Below are positions 50,740 through 63,600 of a stretch of 64,000 nt of DNA, one piece after another (position 1 is the first letter of the stretch; every line of letters starts with the position of its first letter). This DNA comes from Oxyruncus cristatus (lineage: Eukaryota; Chordata; Aves; Passeriformes; Cotingidae). The notes under the pieces are model-generated. The model searched no databases. It was not told the origin of the DNA and saw only the letters and a program-made list of their open reading frames with translations. The DNA is taken from NCBI GenBank assembly GCA_013399855.1, contig VXAY01002317.1:1869152-1933151 (forward strand). The letters run 5' to 3'. Position numbers and translations under genes: made by a program.

Positions 50740-52299
50740 ATGAAAGATGGAGTTGGTCAGGGTTGTAGATCCATATCTTCTCAACTTCTCTTTGCAGTAC
50801 TGCAGATCTTGATCCTAGCCTGTGGTATACTGAGGGTAATTTGTTCAGCTGGAGCAAAGTTATTCAAATTTCATTTTTTTGAAACTAGTCAGCAGCACTA
50901 GAGAAGAGTTTCACTGTCTGCTTTATAAGATCGTCCAAACACTTTCATCTTGCAGGTGGGATCCAAAGGCAAGGCCGTATTTTGTCTTTCACAAAGCTAT
51001 CTCTGGAGCCCTCTTTTTGTTGTAAATACAGACTAGAAAGTACACTGTTCTTGATATTATTCTCTCTCTTAATTGGTGATAAATACTTCTATGTTCCTGG
51101 GAAACAAGTGATTTTGAAAGATATTCGAAAAATTTTCTTTTACCTGAAGGAGTACAATGCTCAGTGCAGATCACTGATTTAAGTCTTTGACTGTATTTAC
51201 TTTTCACAAGCTAGGCACAGCATGAAGATGCAAATTCCAGAATATTCAAGTATTAGACCTCTTTTAAGTTTTCTTACTTGTGGTGACAAACCACTGGAGT
51301 GACAATGCAAGGACATCCCTAAGTCCTCCCTTACAACATGCCAGATCAGTGACTGTGAAGAATAAGCTTTAAGACATCTGGAGACACACCTTTCCTTGTG
51401 AGAGCATATCTCTTGACATGAAACATGCAGCTAACTTGGAGGTCAAGAGAGAAAAGATGTTCAGAGAGATTCTGTTGCCACTTCTCACTCGTCTAAAAAT
51501 CACATATTCAGCTTGTAGCCATCCATGTTGTGTGCAGGACCATTAAACTAAATAAGGCTTATAAGCACTGAAGAAATGGAAATTGTTGATTAATAAAATG
51601 AAAGAGAGAACTGGAGGGAATTACGCAAGTTTGGGGGGAGGCGAATTTTCTTTGATTTGCAGTATGGCCAGTGTTGTGCAGCAGTCAGTGCCTGTCTGAT
51701 TGAACCGAAACGAGCTGTTTCTGACGACGTTTTCAATCAATGAATGTACTCTATCTCTTAGTATAATGCATACCTGCACTTTTAACCATAATCTATATTA
51801 CCTTGTGATGGCAGCTCAGTGTGCCTGTAAAATGATTGGATGCCTTGAGCCTAGCTAAAGCTACAGTGTAGCCTGTGTTGCAAAAACCTCCTTAAAAACC
51901 TTAAATCTAAAGTCCAACACCTTGTGCTAAAGGACTGAACTGCCTGCAGAAACAACTTTTGTTCCCTTCTCCTCTCCTTTTACCCCCTTCTCCTTTCCTT
52001 TTGCCCTCTCCAACAGGAGCACCAATACACATGTGAGAAGCCTTATGTGTGGGTGTTATATAGTTGTGTATTCAGACTCTAAACAGAGGAGTCGAGTTTC
52101 TGGAGCCATTAATCTTTGCCTAGAGCTAAATTCAGGATATATTTTATGTTTTGGAAATCGTAGTGTAAAGTAACAGGCTTGAGCAAAGCTGAAGAGAATA
52201 ATATCAAAACAGAGAGGAGGCATTTGCAGGGCAAGGATCGAAAAATAGTCTAAGATTGAAGGAGACTTTGTAGCCAGTGCTGCATACAGTTAATAAGGT
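50740..52299. other. Unique DNA with a pyrimidine-rich tract
   Basis: No gene or mobile element was recognised. A nearly pure C/T tract runs 51959-52013 and ends in CCAACAG, a splice-acceptor-like sequence, but no donor or convincing exon follows. Confidence 0.5.
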
Positions 52300-52690
52300 A
52301 TAGTTGTATGCCTTGCTGTATTGGGACTTCCTTGTACTGTGTGTGGGTTGCTATTGTACTAAAAAAAAAAAAAGAGGACAGGGTGGGGACAGGCAACAAG
52401 GAACTAATCTTCGAGAATATGCGATAGAGGCCACCCCCAGGGTGGACAACACATCCGGCATAGCAACTTCTCCGCTGTTTCTCGGTCTCGTAGATCAAAG
52501 TAGTTCTGTTAATGTGGTAAAGAAAAAACCTGCGGGTTCCCTGTGCAGTGGCGCTCTCTGGTGCTGTAAGAGCACCTGCCTGCGTGCTGACACTGGCCGT
52601 GAGGACCTTTATTTGGATTAAAAGATTATTGAGTGGTGCACGGTTCAGCCCAGGCTCTTGCGAATGCAACAAATCTTGAAGCTTCTTAGC
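52300..52690. other. Possible degraded LTR or unknown repeat
   Basis: This segment has more CpG than its surroundings (for example CTCCGCTGTTTCTCGGTCTC at 52470-52490), an A13 run (52361-52373), and GGACCTTTATTTGGATTAAA followed by a GATTATTGAG motif near 52605-52632 that resembles the poly(A)-signal region of avian LTRs. I see no clear TG...CA termini and no internal retroviral sequence. A 149-codon minus-strand frame (52250-52699) resembles nothing known and may be fortuitous. Confidence 0.3.
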
Positions 52691-55600
52691 TCTGGGCAAA
52701 TGAACTTCTTATTATTGGTGGTGCTGTCTGATTTTAATTTCAAAGCTTAATGGGTTGTAGATGTATGTAGCAACTGGATTTCAGACAAGAAGGCTACTGC
52801 TAGAAGTTTAGAGGCTGTATTGTACTAATGTATTAATGTATTAATGGTGTACATAGCAGTAACATGTTCTGCCAAATGAGATCCCGTAGCTTCATCATTA
52901 CTATTAAACAGAACTATTTGCAAATTAATTTGCACTCCTGGTAAGAGAATAGTTCTAGGGATTTGTTTTTATTTTTTGACTCTCGGCCCAACTTGAAATG
53001 TAAAGTAAAATATCAAGGGTTCGGTACTCAGCTGATCAAGCTCTTTCAGCTCTAAAGTTTGGTCTCAGTAGTTAGACCTCAGCTCCCGGGAGGTGTCCTG
53101 TAACTGTGGCATCTCCCTTTTATCTTGTACTTGCTCAGGAGGGAAGGAGAATAGGAGATGTTGTGCAAAACTTCTGGATAGCAGAGGAGGAATAGGACCC
53201 AAAGATGGCTAATGTCATCTGCCACTGACGCAGCATGTTCAAAAAAATGTAAATAATGTTGAACTCACCCAAAACTGAATAGCTGATTCAATTTGAAAAA
53301 TATCAGTCTTTTTGTTTTATATAAGCTTGGCTCAGATTTTTGTCTAGGCTTTACTGAACAGAAGTTGTGGATCTGTATACCTTTCAAAATGTTCCCTCCC
53401 CTCCAATTGCAATGTGTTTCCATACAATAACTTTTTTCCCCTTAACTGTGTTATCCTAGAGGTGCTATCACTGCTGCTGATGGGGTCAGCCCTGGACAAC
53501 AGCAGGTCCCTTTTGGAGCCAGTGGGCATTGGCTCTGTCATACACAGGGGAAGCTTCTGGCAGCTTCTCACCTTCTTGCTCCTGTAGCCCCCCCGTTACC
53601 AAAACCTTGCCATGTAAATCCAATACAATGCCAACGCTTTTGGGCCTGAATCCAAACTCCAAACTCTCCAAAGTTTGCCTACAAGCAAAGCAGAAATGGA
53701 AATACCAAAGGAAAAGGCAGAGCAAACACAAGTGCTTCTGATTGGAGAGTCCAGGTTGACAAACATGTTGAAGATGTCCCATAAAAGGGCTAGTTCTTAG
53801 TGCCCCAAACAGCCATGCTTTGCAATAGACTGGGCATGTTGTATAGCCACGAGAAGGCTGAAGCACAGAGGAATAAGCTGAATTGCTCTTGTGCTGGGAT
53901 GAAATGGCCTTACAGAGACCTGTGAATGGTAATACTGCCTAGAAGGCTGAAACTGCAACTGTTTTGTTTTGATGTGGCTGAGTAAAATAGATTGTGGAAG
54001 ACATCTGTTTTGGAAATATATCTGGCACAATAAATAACATTTACATGACTATTCCAGGAAATATCACTGTGACATTTACTGTTTGTTGGTTTTGTTTTGT
54101 TTTGTTTTGTTTTTTTAACCTGTATCCTTACTTAACCTTTTTTGAGACTGAGATATCAGCTGCTTTAAAGAGATATCTGATACTTTCCTTTCCTCCTCTG
54201 AGCAGTGGTTTTATTTTTATCATGAGTGCTACAGAGACATATGGCATTTCACGGACACTTCCAGATTGTTACTGGAAGGGATTTATAATTTGATCCCTGA
54301 TCCTACACTGAGTTTTTCAAGAACCATCCATTGAGTCTTGCAGAGCCATGGCAAGAGAGTGAAGTGCCCTGAGATTTTAAGGTTTAAGTACATGTAGTAC
54401 AACAGGGGAAAACAAGAATAACAAATGCTGCCCACACTTTAGCCCCTGCCAAAGGACCAGAGCAGATAAGATGAGTGTGTAGAAAATGCTTAAAATTACC
54501 TTGGTGTCTTTTTAGTCCTTTGTTTAAACAGAATACATATGCAATACAAATTAATTAATTTGTAGGCTAAAATCTAGAAACAGTGGAATAAAAAGCTATG
54601 AAGATAAATGGTAGAAAGAAAATTCCAAGAAGAGAGGAATGAGAATGCAAAGTTTTGTTTTTTTGATTGCATCTATGTATCATGAATAACAGAAATTTAC
54701 ATAAATTTTAGTGTTGCTTTTTGACAACATTTTGGCAATGATCTTGACATCTTATTTGAGTCATGTAAATATGTAATAATCTTGTATGTTTTCTTTTTTT
54801 TTTTTAATTTCTTGTAAACTATTTGACATAACAATATACAATATGACATCCTGAGAAAGATATATGCAGGCTACAAATAAGAATCCTAAATTAAAGTAAG
54901 CAATCATTTGAGGGAGTCTTGCTCATGATTTTTTGCCATGTGGCTTGAAACACTGGGAAGTTATTTAAGGAATTAATTGTTTCATGTTGTAGTTGCAACA
55001 TCCTCCTCCACTAAAGGACCTTAAGATGAAATTAACCTAATAATAATAAAACGTATAAAAGGAAAAGATCATTGTAATAATGGAAGAAACCAGTTGAAAA
55101 AGAATATTAGTAGATGTGAATATAAGTTTCCTGCCAAGTGTGTGTATGGAAAAAACAGTCACCTGCAGAGTGCCATTCCCTGCTTTCTTGTCAGCTTTGA
55201 AGCTACTGTTTTATTGCTTCTTTCACAATTTCTGCTCTGTTGCTAACTTCTCTGTTCTATGTTTGCTGGAGTGCATGCTTTTATCTGTCAGTACCTTGTT
55301 GTTAAAACAAAACTATCCTCCATGAGGTTCTGGTGTCATTGCCATTGAGAAAAATCTTCAACATAAGAGGAGAGCCCATCATCTTCGATGCCCATTTCCA
55401 AGACTTATTGTTATAAACAGCCATCTGACATACTTAAGATTTCCTAGACCTTTATAGCCTTTCCATCTTCACTGATTTCATGTTTCCCTTTAATATCAGC
55501 TACTTTGTGCCACTGCTGCACTACATGTGACCTTCCTACGCTGCCTTGATCTTCTCTGTGCAAAAATTCTCTTTCTGCAGGGGGCTGATATTCAAATAAA

Positions 55601-56371
55601 CACCAAGTGACAATGATTACTACTTGTATGTGTACCAGCAGCGTGAACCCTTCCATACGTCTTTGTATGCTTGATATGGGCATGAGGAGGATACACATTC
55701 AGCTATTGCTGAACAGGACATAGACAGCATCAAGTCCTTCTCTGTTTCTCATGCTGTTCTGCCAGCGAGTAGACTGAGAATGCACAAGAAGCTGGGAGAG
55801 AACACTGCTGTGACAGCTGCCTTAGCTGGCTGGAGGGATATTCCAGACCATATGACATAATGCTTAGCAATAAAATCCCAGAGAAATGAGGAGGAAAGAT
55901 GAATATTTATAATTTTTTCCCACAGATTTTTGTTACATGTGCCAAGGCTTTGCTTTCTGGGAAGGTACTTAGATATTTGCCTACCAGTAGCAAACAGTGA
56001 ACAAATTTCCTTTTTTTGCTTTGCTTGCACATACATCTTTGCTTCATGTATTAAGATGTCTTTATCTCAACCCACAAATCTCACTTTTGACCTTCAGATT
56101 CTCTGCCCTATCCTTCTTGTGGGAAGTGAGTGAGTGGCTGTGTGGGGCTTAGATGTCTAACCAACCATGATACCTCATAGCCAGATACAAAAATACTGGT
56201 CAATTAAAGGACTTGAGATACTCTATAGACATGTTAAAATGAAGAACAGGAAAGGGGATTACGAGAAGGAGTAAAGCTAAGGAATCTTTTACCTATATTA
56301 GGTCTCCACCCACTGAGAGCTGGACATGTTATTGTTATCAGGTGCCGTACAGACCAAGATGCTATACTGAG
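52691..56371. other. Unique DNA, no gene recognised
   Basis: It contains a (GTTTT)n tract near 54088-54116 and a T-rich run near 54790-54811. A 126-codon minus-strand frame at 53486-53866 overlaps other short frames and has no domain resemblance. Confidence 0.55.
54088..54116. repeat. (GTTTT)n simple repeat
   Basis: About five units of GTTTT running into a T7 stretch. Confidence 0.92.
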
Positions 56372-56942
56372 TGTGGTTGCAGTGGTTTAATCACAGATGG
56401 CAACTAAGCCCCACACAGCCACTCGCTGCCCACTGTGGAATGGGGGAGAGAATCAGAAGAGTAGAAGTGAGAAAATAAGTGTGATGATAGTTTAATAGGT
56501 AAAGCAAAAGCCACACACACAAAAAAAGCAAAATAAGAAATTAATTCACTGCTTCCCATTGGCAGGCCATCTCCAGAAAAGCAGGGCTTCATCACATGTA
56601 GCAGGTACTTGAGAAGACAAGATCCGTCACCCTGATTGTCCCCTCCTCCTTCTTCCCCCAGCTTTATATGCTGAGCATGATGCCATATAGTCTGGAATAA
56701 TGCTTTGGTGCTTTGGGATCAGCTGTCCTGGCTGTGCCCCCTTCCAGCTCCTTGTGCACCCACAGCTTACTGGTTGGGGTGGGTTGGGAAGCAGAAAATC
56801 CCTTGACTCTTGTGTGAACACTGTTCAGCAGTAGTGAAAACATCTCTGTGTTATCAATCTTGTTTTTAGCACAAATCCAAAACATAGTCCCATACTAGCT
56901 ACTATGAAGAAAATTAACTCTATCTCAACTAAAAGCAGCACA
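56372..56942 (-). mobile_element. Solo LTR of an avian endogenous retrovirus
   Basis: On the minus strand the element starts TGTGCTGCTTTTAGTTGAG (at 56942), runs through GATAGAGTTAATTTTCTTC, and ends GCAACCACA (at 56372), so it has TGT...ACA termini. A TATA box (CATATAAAGC) is the complement of 56661-56670. The opening motif with GATAGAGTTAATTTTC is a hallmark I recognise from a very common bird LTR group of ERVL-like type. The layout parallels the LTR at 36901-37468, in the same orientation. Flanking 5-mers (CTGAG and AGGAG) match at three positions, possibly a decayed target duplication. No retroviral coding sequence is adjacent. Confidence 0.8.
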
Positions 56943-58584
56943 AGGAGGGAAGGATTTAATAGACTAGGTGACTCCATCTCTAATTCTCTCCTTTGACTGA
57001 TGAATTCTGGTACAAATGCATGTCTGATAGCCAAGAGCTTACTGATGTGAAGGAATCAGAACAAGCCTCACAGCCAATGCACCCTGATAGTTTGCCCTGT
57101 TCTTGCCAGCTTTCTGCCCCAAAAGCACTCTTAGGGCCAGCCACAATGCAGGGGAAGACTGATTAAACACTATTGGACTTTCTTCTCTCATGGGATGTGA
57201 TGTTTTCAAGCTGCTTATTCTGTGTGCAGCTAATCTGTTTCCTTTGGCATCATGGCTGCAGATTAGGCAGGGTGCATCTGTGCACACGTGCTATCTTTTA
57301 TAGGGCAGAAATAGTCCTATGGGACTGACAACCTTCTTGTTTGCTGCTCTGGCCCATCCAACTCTGAGTCATAAGCCTGTGTGAGTGGATGTTGCTCATT
57401 TGATAGGCTTAGGTCTTACAGATGTTAATGGAAGTCTTAACTATATTTAAAAAAAAAACCAAACACATACTTTTATTTCTTTTGTGGAGAAACATCCTAT
57501 ATCATTAACTTTCAACCTGTATTAGTCCAATAAAGGCAATTACTTTTCCCCATGGCAGAAAGCCTGTTCTGTATTTGGCAGCTGCCCTTGGAGCATATCC
57601 TTGGAGCAGATGGCTGCTTGCCTGCCAAATAAGATACAAATTAGATTTCCAGATGATTGAATGATGGTGGCAGGAAAGCAGCCGCTCATCTTAACTCCTC
57701 CTCTCTTGCAAATCCAGTTAATCAGTGAGAACATAACCATTCACTGCTGATGTGTGTGCTCTGCATTGGGAACCTATCAGTGGATGGGTCCTCAGGGAGA
57801 AGGTGAGGTAAGTTAAAAGGAAATGTTTTGCTCTTTGTAAATATTTGTTTATAGTAAATAGCAAATCTGTCTTCTACAGGAGTGAATTCCCAAACCTGAC
57901 TTAGTCCATAAGGAAAACAAGTAATTATTATCAGTGGTCCCCATATATGCCTCCATCAAAGTCTGCTTAGTCCAGGAGGACAGGCAAGCAGCCTGGTAAC
58001 TTGTGTTTCTCTCATGTATTGTTTCTTTCTGTATTTTAAATAAGATGCAGCTTTATATTTGAACACGGTTATTGCAACATAGTCAAAGGTGAGTAGGTGA
58101 TTGCTGACAGGTAAACGTAAGAGCTGGGCAAAGGACTTTAGTTCTGTTCCAAAACCCTTGGAAACAAGCACAGACTCACTATGCACTTGTGAAGTGGAGC
58201 CTCATGTTCTAGCTAGATAACTGGGGAAAAAAGCAATGAAACAAAATAGCTTTGAAAACAGACTTGAGGGAATAAACAAATATTTTTCTCATGGTGGAAA
58301 AGTAAATATAGTAGGACCACTAGTATGTTTGGCTGAAAAAATGTTTCCAATAAAGTTAACAGTCATAGAATTGTGAAGGGAATCTGGCTTAGCACAGAAG
58401 TCAGGGACTAGATCTGCAGTTGATGCTAGCAGATATGGTTTCTACTGAAGTCCATGAGGTTATATTAATCCACAAAAGTGGAAAGAACTGGCTCCAGGAC
58501 AACTACTGTCCAGGGACTTGTTCTGCTCTTCCATATTCAAAATGCAGGTTTCTCTGTATCCTTATCTTCTCTTCCTTTCATATG
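56943..58584. other. Unique DNA, nothing recognised
   Basis: No gene or repeat family was identified by eye. There is an A-rich tract near 57448-57458. Confidence 0.55.
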
Positions 58585-60062
58585 AATCACAGAGTCACAG
58601 AATGTGCTGAAGGGACCCACAAGGGATGATCAAGTCCATCTCTTAGCTCTGCACAGGACCATGCCCAAGAGTCACACCATGTGCCTCCGAGTATCATCCA
58701 AATGCTTCCCTCGGGAGCCTGTTCCAGTGCCCAACCACTCTCTGGGTACCTTCTTCTAATATCCAGCCTAAACCTCCCACGACATAACTTCAGGCCATTT
58801 GCTTGGTTCCCCTGTCACTGGTCCCCACAGGGAGGAGATCAGTGCCCATGCCTCTTCATTCTCTCATCAGGAAGTTGTAACTGCAGTGAGTTCTCCCCTC
58901 AGTCACCTCTTCTCCAGGCTCAACAGACCAAGTGCCCTCTGCAGCTCCTCATATGGCTTCCCCTCAAGGCCCTTCACCATCTTTGTTGCCCTCCTTTGGA
59001 CACTCTCTAATAGCTTAATATCTTTCTTATATTACAGTGCACAAAACTGCACACAATATTCAAGGTGAGGCCTCACCAGTGCAGCGTAGAGCAGGACGAT
59101 CCCCTCCCTTGACCGGCTTACAATGTTGTGCCTGATGCGCCCCAGGACATGGTTGGCCCTCCTGGCTGCCAGGGCACTGCTGACTCATCTTCAACTTGCC
59201 ATCAACTGGGACCTGGGGCTGTTGCTTTCCAGCATCTCATTCCCCAGCCTGTATGAACATCCAAGATTGCCCCATTCCAAGTGCAGAATCCAGCACTTCC
59301 GCTTGTTGAACTCCATGTGGTTGGTAATTGCCCAGTCCAATCATTTGTCGAGGTCTCTGCAGGGCCTCTCTGCCTTCGAGGGAGTCAATAGCTCATCCCA
59401 AATTAGTGTCATCTACAAACTTGCTTAGTATCCCTTCCAGTCATGTGTGTAAGTCATTTATGAAGATGTTGAAGAGCACAGGACCCAAGATGGAGCCCTG
59501 CAGAGCCCCACTAGTGACAGGTCACGAGTCTGATGGTACCCCATTCACTGTTACCCTCTGTGCTTGACCTGTGAGACAATTGCTCACCCAACCCATGATG
59601 TGTTTATCCAGCTGTGTGCTGGACATCTTGTCCAGAAGGGTCCTGAGAGAGACAGTATTGAAAGTTTTACTGAAATCCAAAAAGATTACATCAACTGTCT
59701 TCCCTTGACCAACTGGGTGTATTAACTTGTCATAGAAGGAAATCAGGTTGGATAAGCAGGACTTATCTCTCACAAAGCCGTGCTGGCTCTGACCAATGAC
59801 AGTGTTGTCTTTCAGATGTTTTTTCAATGATTCCCAGAATAATCTTCTTCATACCTTTACCAGGCACTGACGTGAGACTAACAGGCCTGTAGTTTCTGGT
59901 GTCCTCCTTCTTGCCCTTCTTGAAAATCAGGACCATGTTTACCAGCTTCCAGTCAGCTGGGACCTCTTTGGATTCCCAAGACTGTTCAAAAATCATCCAG
60001 AGAGGTTTTATAATGACATCAGCCAGCTCTTTGAGGATACTTGGATGAATTCCATTTGTAAG
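58585..60062 (-). mobile_element. CR1 LINE with broken RT ORF, minus strand
   Basis: This is the longest CR1 here (about 1.5 kb). The left edge (AATCACAGAGTCACAGAATG) is the antisense 3' tail, followed by the 3' UTR (GGGACCCACAAGG, TGTTCCAGTGCCCAACC). Further right, minus-strand translation gives reverse-transcriptase motifs in the expected order: NYRPVSLTSVPGK (within 59763-59996), VIFLDFSKTFNTVSL with the motif A aspartate (within 59522-59827), and a FVDDTNL motif C (near 59395-59430). A frameshift separates the first two blocks and further lesions follow. Endonuclease and ORF1 are absent, so it is inactive and 5'-truncated. The tail type resembles that of the CR1 at 41521-41940. Confidence 0.95.
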
Positions 60063-60596
60063 CCTGCAATAATTTAATTAATCTAATTTTTAATATTCTT
60101 TTCTCCAAGAGATTAATTTTTTCTACTTAGTGTATCAGTGCATATATAGATATAAAAGCAACCATGTTAATGTTACTGTGAGGAAAAAAGGAAAATATTT
60201 GTTGCAGCTATATTTTTAGATTGTTCCTCAGTTTTCTACTCCTCATTAAAAATGCATTACCTTCTGCAGCTGTTCTTTGGCCTAAAGAGACTTAAAGAAA
60301 TACATATAGTTATTTAATTTTTAAAGGAGAAATCTAGAGAGGATGAGGCCAGAGTCAGCACCAAGCTTTTGAGTAGCGTTAGCAACACTCACGTTTGCCA
60401 TCCCAAGTGCAGCTGGAGAGTGGGGTGCTGAGGATGAGTGGAGGAAAGGCGGGGAGGTCTCATCAGCACTCCAGGTGGATGCAGGGTCTGGGCATGGGGG
60501 AAAAACAGCTGGATGACCACAGGAGCTCTGCACAGGAAACAGAATTAGGAGATTACAGCAGGATTCCAGGGGTTAGCAAAGCCCATAGCAGAGAGG
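60063..60596. other. Unique DNA, nothing recognised
   Basis: AT-rich at the left, with a moderately GC-rich patch at about 60340-60590 just before the CR1 tail. That patch could be unrecognised CR1 3' UTR, but I cannot support it. Confidence 0.5.
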
Positions 60597-60654
60597 TTGG
60601 AACTAGAATGATCTTTAAGGTCCCTTCCAACACAAACCTTTTTATGACTCTATT
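60597..60654 (+). mobile_element. CR1 3' tail, plus strand, very short
   Basis: TTGGAACTAGAATGATCTTT, AAGGTCCCTTCCAACACAAA and TTTATGACTCTATT reproduce the last 60 bp of a CR1 3' end with a decayed octamer tail. Only the terminus is recognisable; more may extend to the left. Confidence 0.88.
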
Positions 60655-63600
60655 GATAAGTCAAAATGTTTAATAATAACTAGTATGGAAGCTGATGAAG
60701 AGAAGTTAGCAGGGTTTGAGGAAGGTCTTTGAGGTTTGGGGGGAGGGTGTTTCTCTCTACTTTTCTCCACTTTTTTCCTACACACCTTTTTCCTCCCCTG
60801 CAAAGAGGGATTCTGTGAGGAAGAGAAATGGCCAAGATGAAGGACCACGGGGGGGCTTGGAGAATCAATCGGGTTTTCTTCTTCTGCTTGTGCTCAGGAT
60901 GGGGCTGCCAATGAATGTGCCATTCTCTGTTACTGTTGTGGGGCTGCCTGAAATATCCCTTATTAAAAGCAGAGCTGTCCCAGCAAGAGGCTTGCTGTGA
61001 CGGTCACAGAATGATCCCACAGTGTCAAAGCAGGGTGGTTTGCAACCCCAGGCTGCATCATATTTTTTGTGTATAGGTTCTCTGGAGGAGACTTCAAAAT
61101 TTGGCTGTGCTCTGAAAAGAAACTAGAAGGGCTTTAAAGTTTCCATTTCTGTTATTTCTCAAAAAATGTACTCAGTTTAGAAGTAAAAGAAGGTTCCTTG
61201 TCCTGCTGTTTCTTTGAGTGTTCAAGCTGAACCTTTTCCCTGGCTTTCACCTATTACAAAGGTGTACTGCCCTAGATTTAGACCCACTAAAGATATGTCT
61301 ACACTTGCTAAAAAGGTACGGTTTTTTTTTCCCCTTAGTTTCACCTAATATTTGTTTATGTCAAAATCTTAAAGTAGACAGAGTGGTTAGCAGTTCAGGT
61401 GTATTTAGCTAGCTGAGAGAAATCCACAGGTTGTTCAGTGTTGATTTTCAATAGTCCTTCTGTGGAAATTGCCATCAATGTACAAAAGATTTAGAGGGAA
61501 CTAAATAGGACTTCTAAAAAGACTCCTTTTTTCTAGTAAAAGCAACACCAGTGGTACACCAGTGTCACTCAATTGCCTAAAAGCAAACAGCCACATTGAT
61601 TTAGGGTCAAAAAGAACTCACTTTAATTTACCTCCCTTAGCTGTATTGGCTTTGAATTGGTATCACAATAAAAGCCAGAGGTAGCCTAAAAGAATAAGCT
61701 TAAAAATCACTAAAATCACTACACTAAAATCAATAAGCCTAATAGCCACTACATAAAGAAAATGTGTCTGAAGATAAGCCTATGTCCTTGTAGAATCTGT
61801 TCACCCTGGAAATATTAGTGGATATTTTTCCTATTTTGCAAGGCTGGTAAGAGGTTATTTGGTTTTGTTTTTAATTAGTTGATGGGGAAACTGAGGCATA
61901 ATCGGTACAAGACACACCTGTTGTAGTGCATTGTCTGTGGCACAGGTAGTATTTGGAATGAAGCTTCCGAAATTTCTATTTTTACTTTCCAATAGCATCT
62001 CTAGCATCCAGAGCCTGAAATAGGCACTGTCTTGGCATATACTTCCTGCATACCCTCAGTATTTGCATCTCCATACACTGCCAGTAAAATCTGTTTTGAA
62101 AGCAGCATACAGGCAATATGCAGACAAGGAAGGAAAATTTTTCAGCAGAGCTACTGTTCAGAAATCCTGTGGAAACTTTAAATTCCTAGGAACTGAATCT
62201 ATTTATTCACTCACTATTTCATTCTAATTCTCCCTCCCTTTTGAGGCAAGAATCTTACACAGGTAAATGACAAACTTAGAAAGCCTGACATGGATCACCA
62301 GTATGAATTGGTGCTATGTACAAAACTATATGAATATTTAGAGGTGGTAGATGGTCAGTGTAACAGGACAGAGCCTGGTTGCCCACTCTAGAGTAGTTTA
62401 TAAACTAAAATAATTGGGAGGTGGATGGCACATGTTTTATTAAATAATTTTGTCTTTCTTTTCTTTGTTACGAGTCAAGTAAGTATGATTTACTAGATGG
62501 TCCTGGGACATACTGTGCTTCCTTGGGACTAAGGACCTGATTATAGTTAGACTCGATGATGGAGCCTTGTCCATGACTGCTCATGCTCATAAATCAGTTT
62601 TACTGCAAACCTAAACCTTGCATTCCTTTCTCTCCAAAAGCAGATTTTTCATGTCAGTGTTGAGCTTTCCTCCCAGGCTCCCTCTCTCCCCTATTTTTAA
62701 TCCTTATTAGAATAAATCTGTCCTAATAGACCCATCCTGGCCAATGTATTCATACTTGCTTCAAGCAGTGTCAAGTCTATTTAAATTTCTCTCCTCTTGT
62801 TAATTACTGCCTCTGTCCACACTATGTTTTATCCTTCTTTACCAACTTTGAAAGCCTTTGAAAGAGGTTTTGCAACATCAGATAGAAGCCTGTTGATCAA
62901 TTAATATCTTTCAACTTCTTGGTGAATTGCAGTTTCTCTCTTAGGCTATCAAGGAAAGCAAGAAAACTTCACCTTTTGTATTACAAAAAAATCGTCCAAC
63001 GATTCAGTATCCATCCCATATTTATAAAAGCTAGGCTTCTATCATTTTGATAGGGAACAATGAGAAAGGGCAGATATTAAGGACATCCTCGTAGAAGTTT
63101 ATCCTCAAAATTAAAGTTAAATGATATAGAAGTATTTGTCTTATATTTTCACAGACACTGCATTCCTGAAAAACCCCCAAACGGGCAAATAAGCAAACAC
63201 TGAGCACACTCCCCCTCCTGCCTCCTCCCGCCCTGCTACTCCCACCCTCCAAGATTGCTTTGCCATGGCTTCATGAGAAAATTCAGAACCTGTAAGTTTC
63301 ATTTAAGGCTGTAATTATCTGTTCAGTCAAAATCTAAAAGTAGTCTTACAAAAGGTGGATGTTTGGTGTTTAGATCTAATTTCAGTTAAAATTTAATTGG
63401 GACTGAATAGGTTATTGGAGAGAATGTCAGACTGACAAAAGATGGAATAGAATCCATAAATAATCTTTACTGATCTTCTGCTGCCTACCTTTGTGTGATG
63501 TAAACTGTATATAAGTATTCCGTTATAATGTGCTTGTAAGAGTTAATCACATAACCAGAGTGATGTTCAGGCTATGATGCTTTTTATGGCATTTTTATGG

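Noticed and set aside
52017..52060. Residues YTCEKPYVW resembling the TGEKPY linker of C2H2 zinc fingers
   Set aside because: No cysteine/histidine finger pattern is present on either side, and the linker glycine is replaced. Coincidence or an unrecoverable fossil.
52250..52699. 149-codon minus-strand frame as a gene
   Set aside because: It has no recognisable domain and overlaps the poly-A run (as FFFF residues) and the possible LTR segment.
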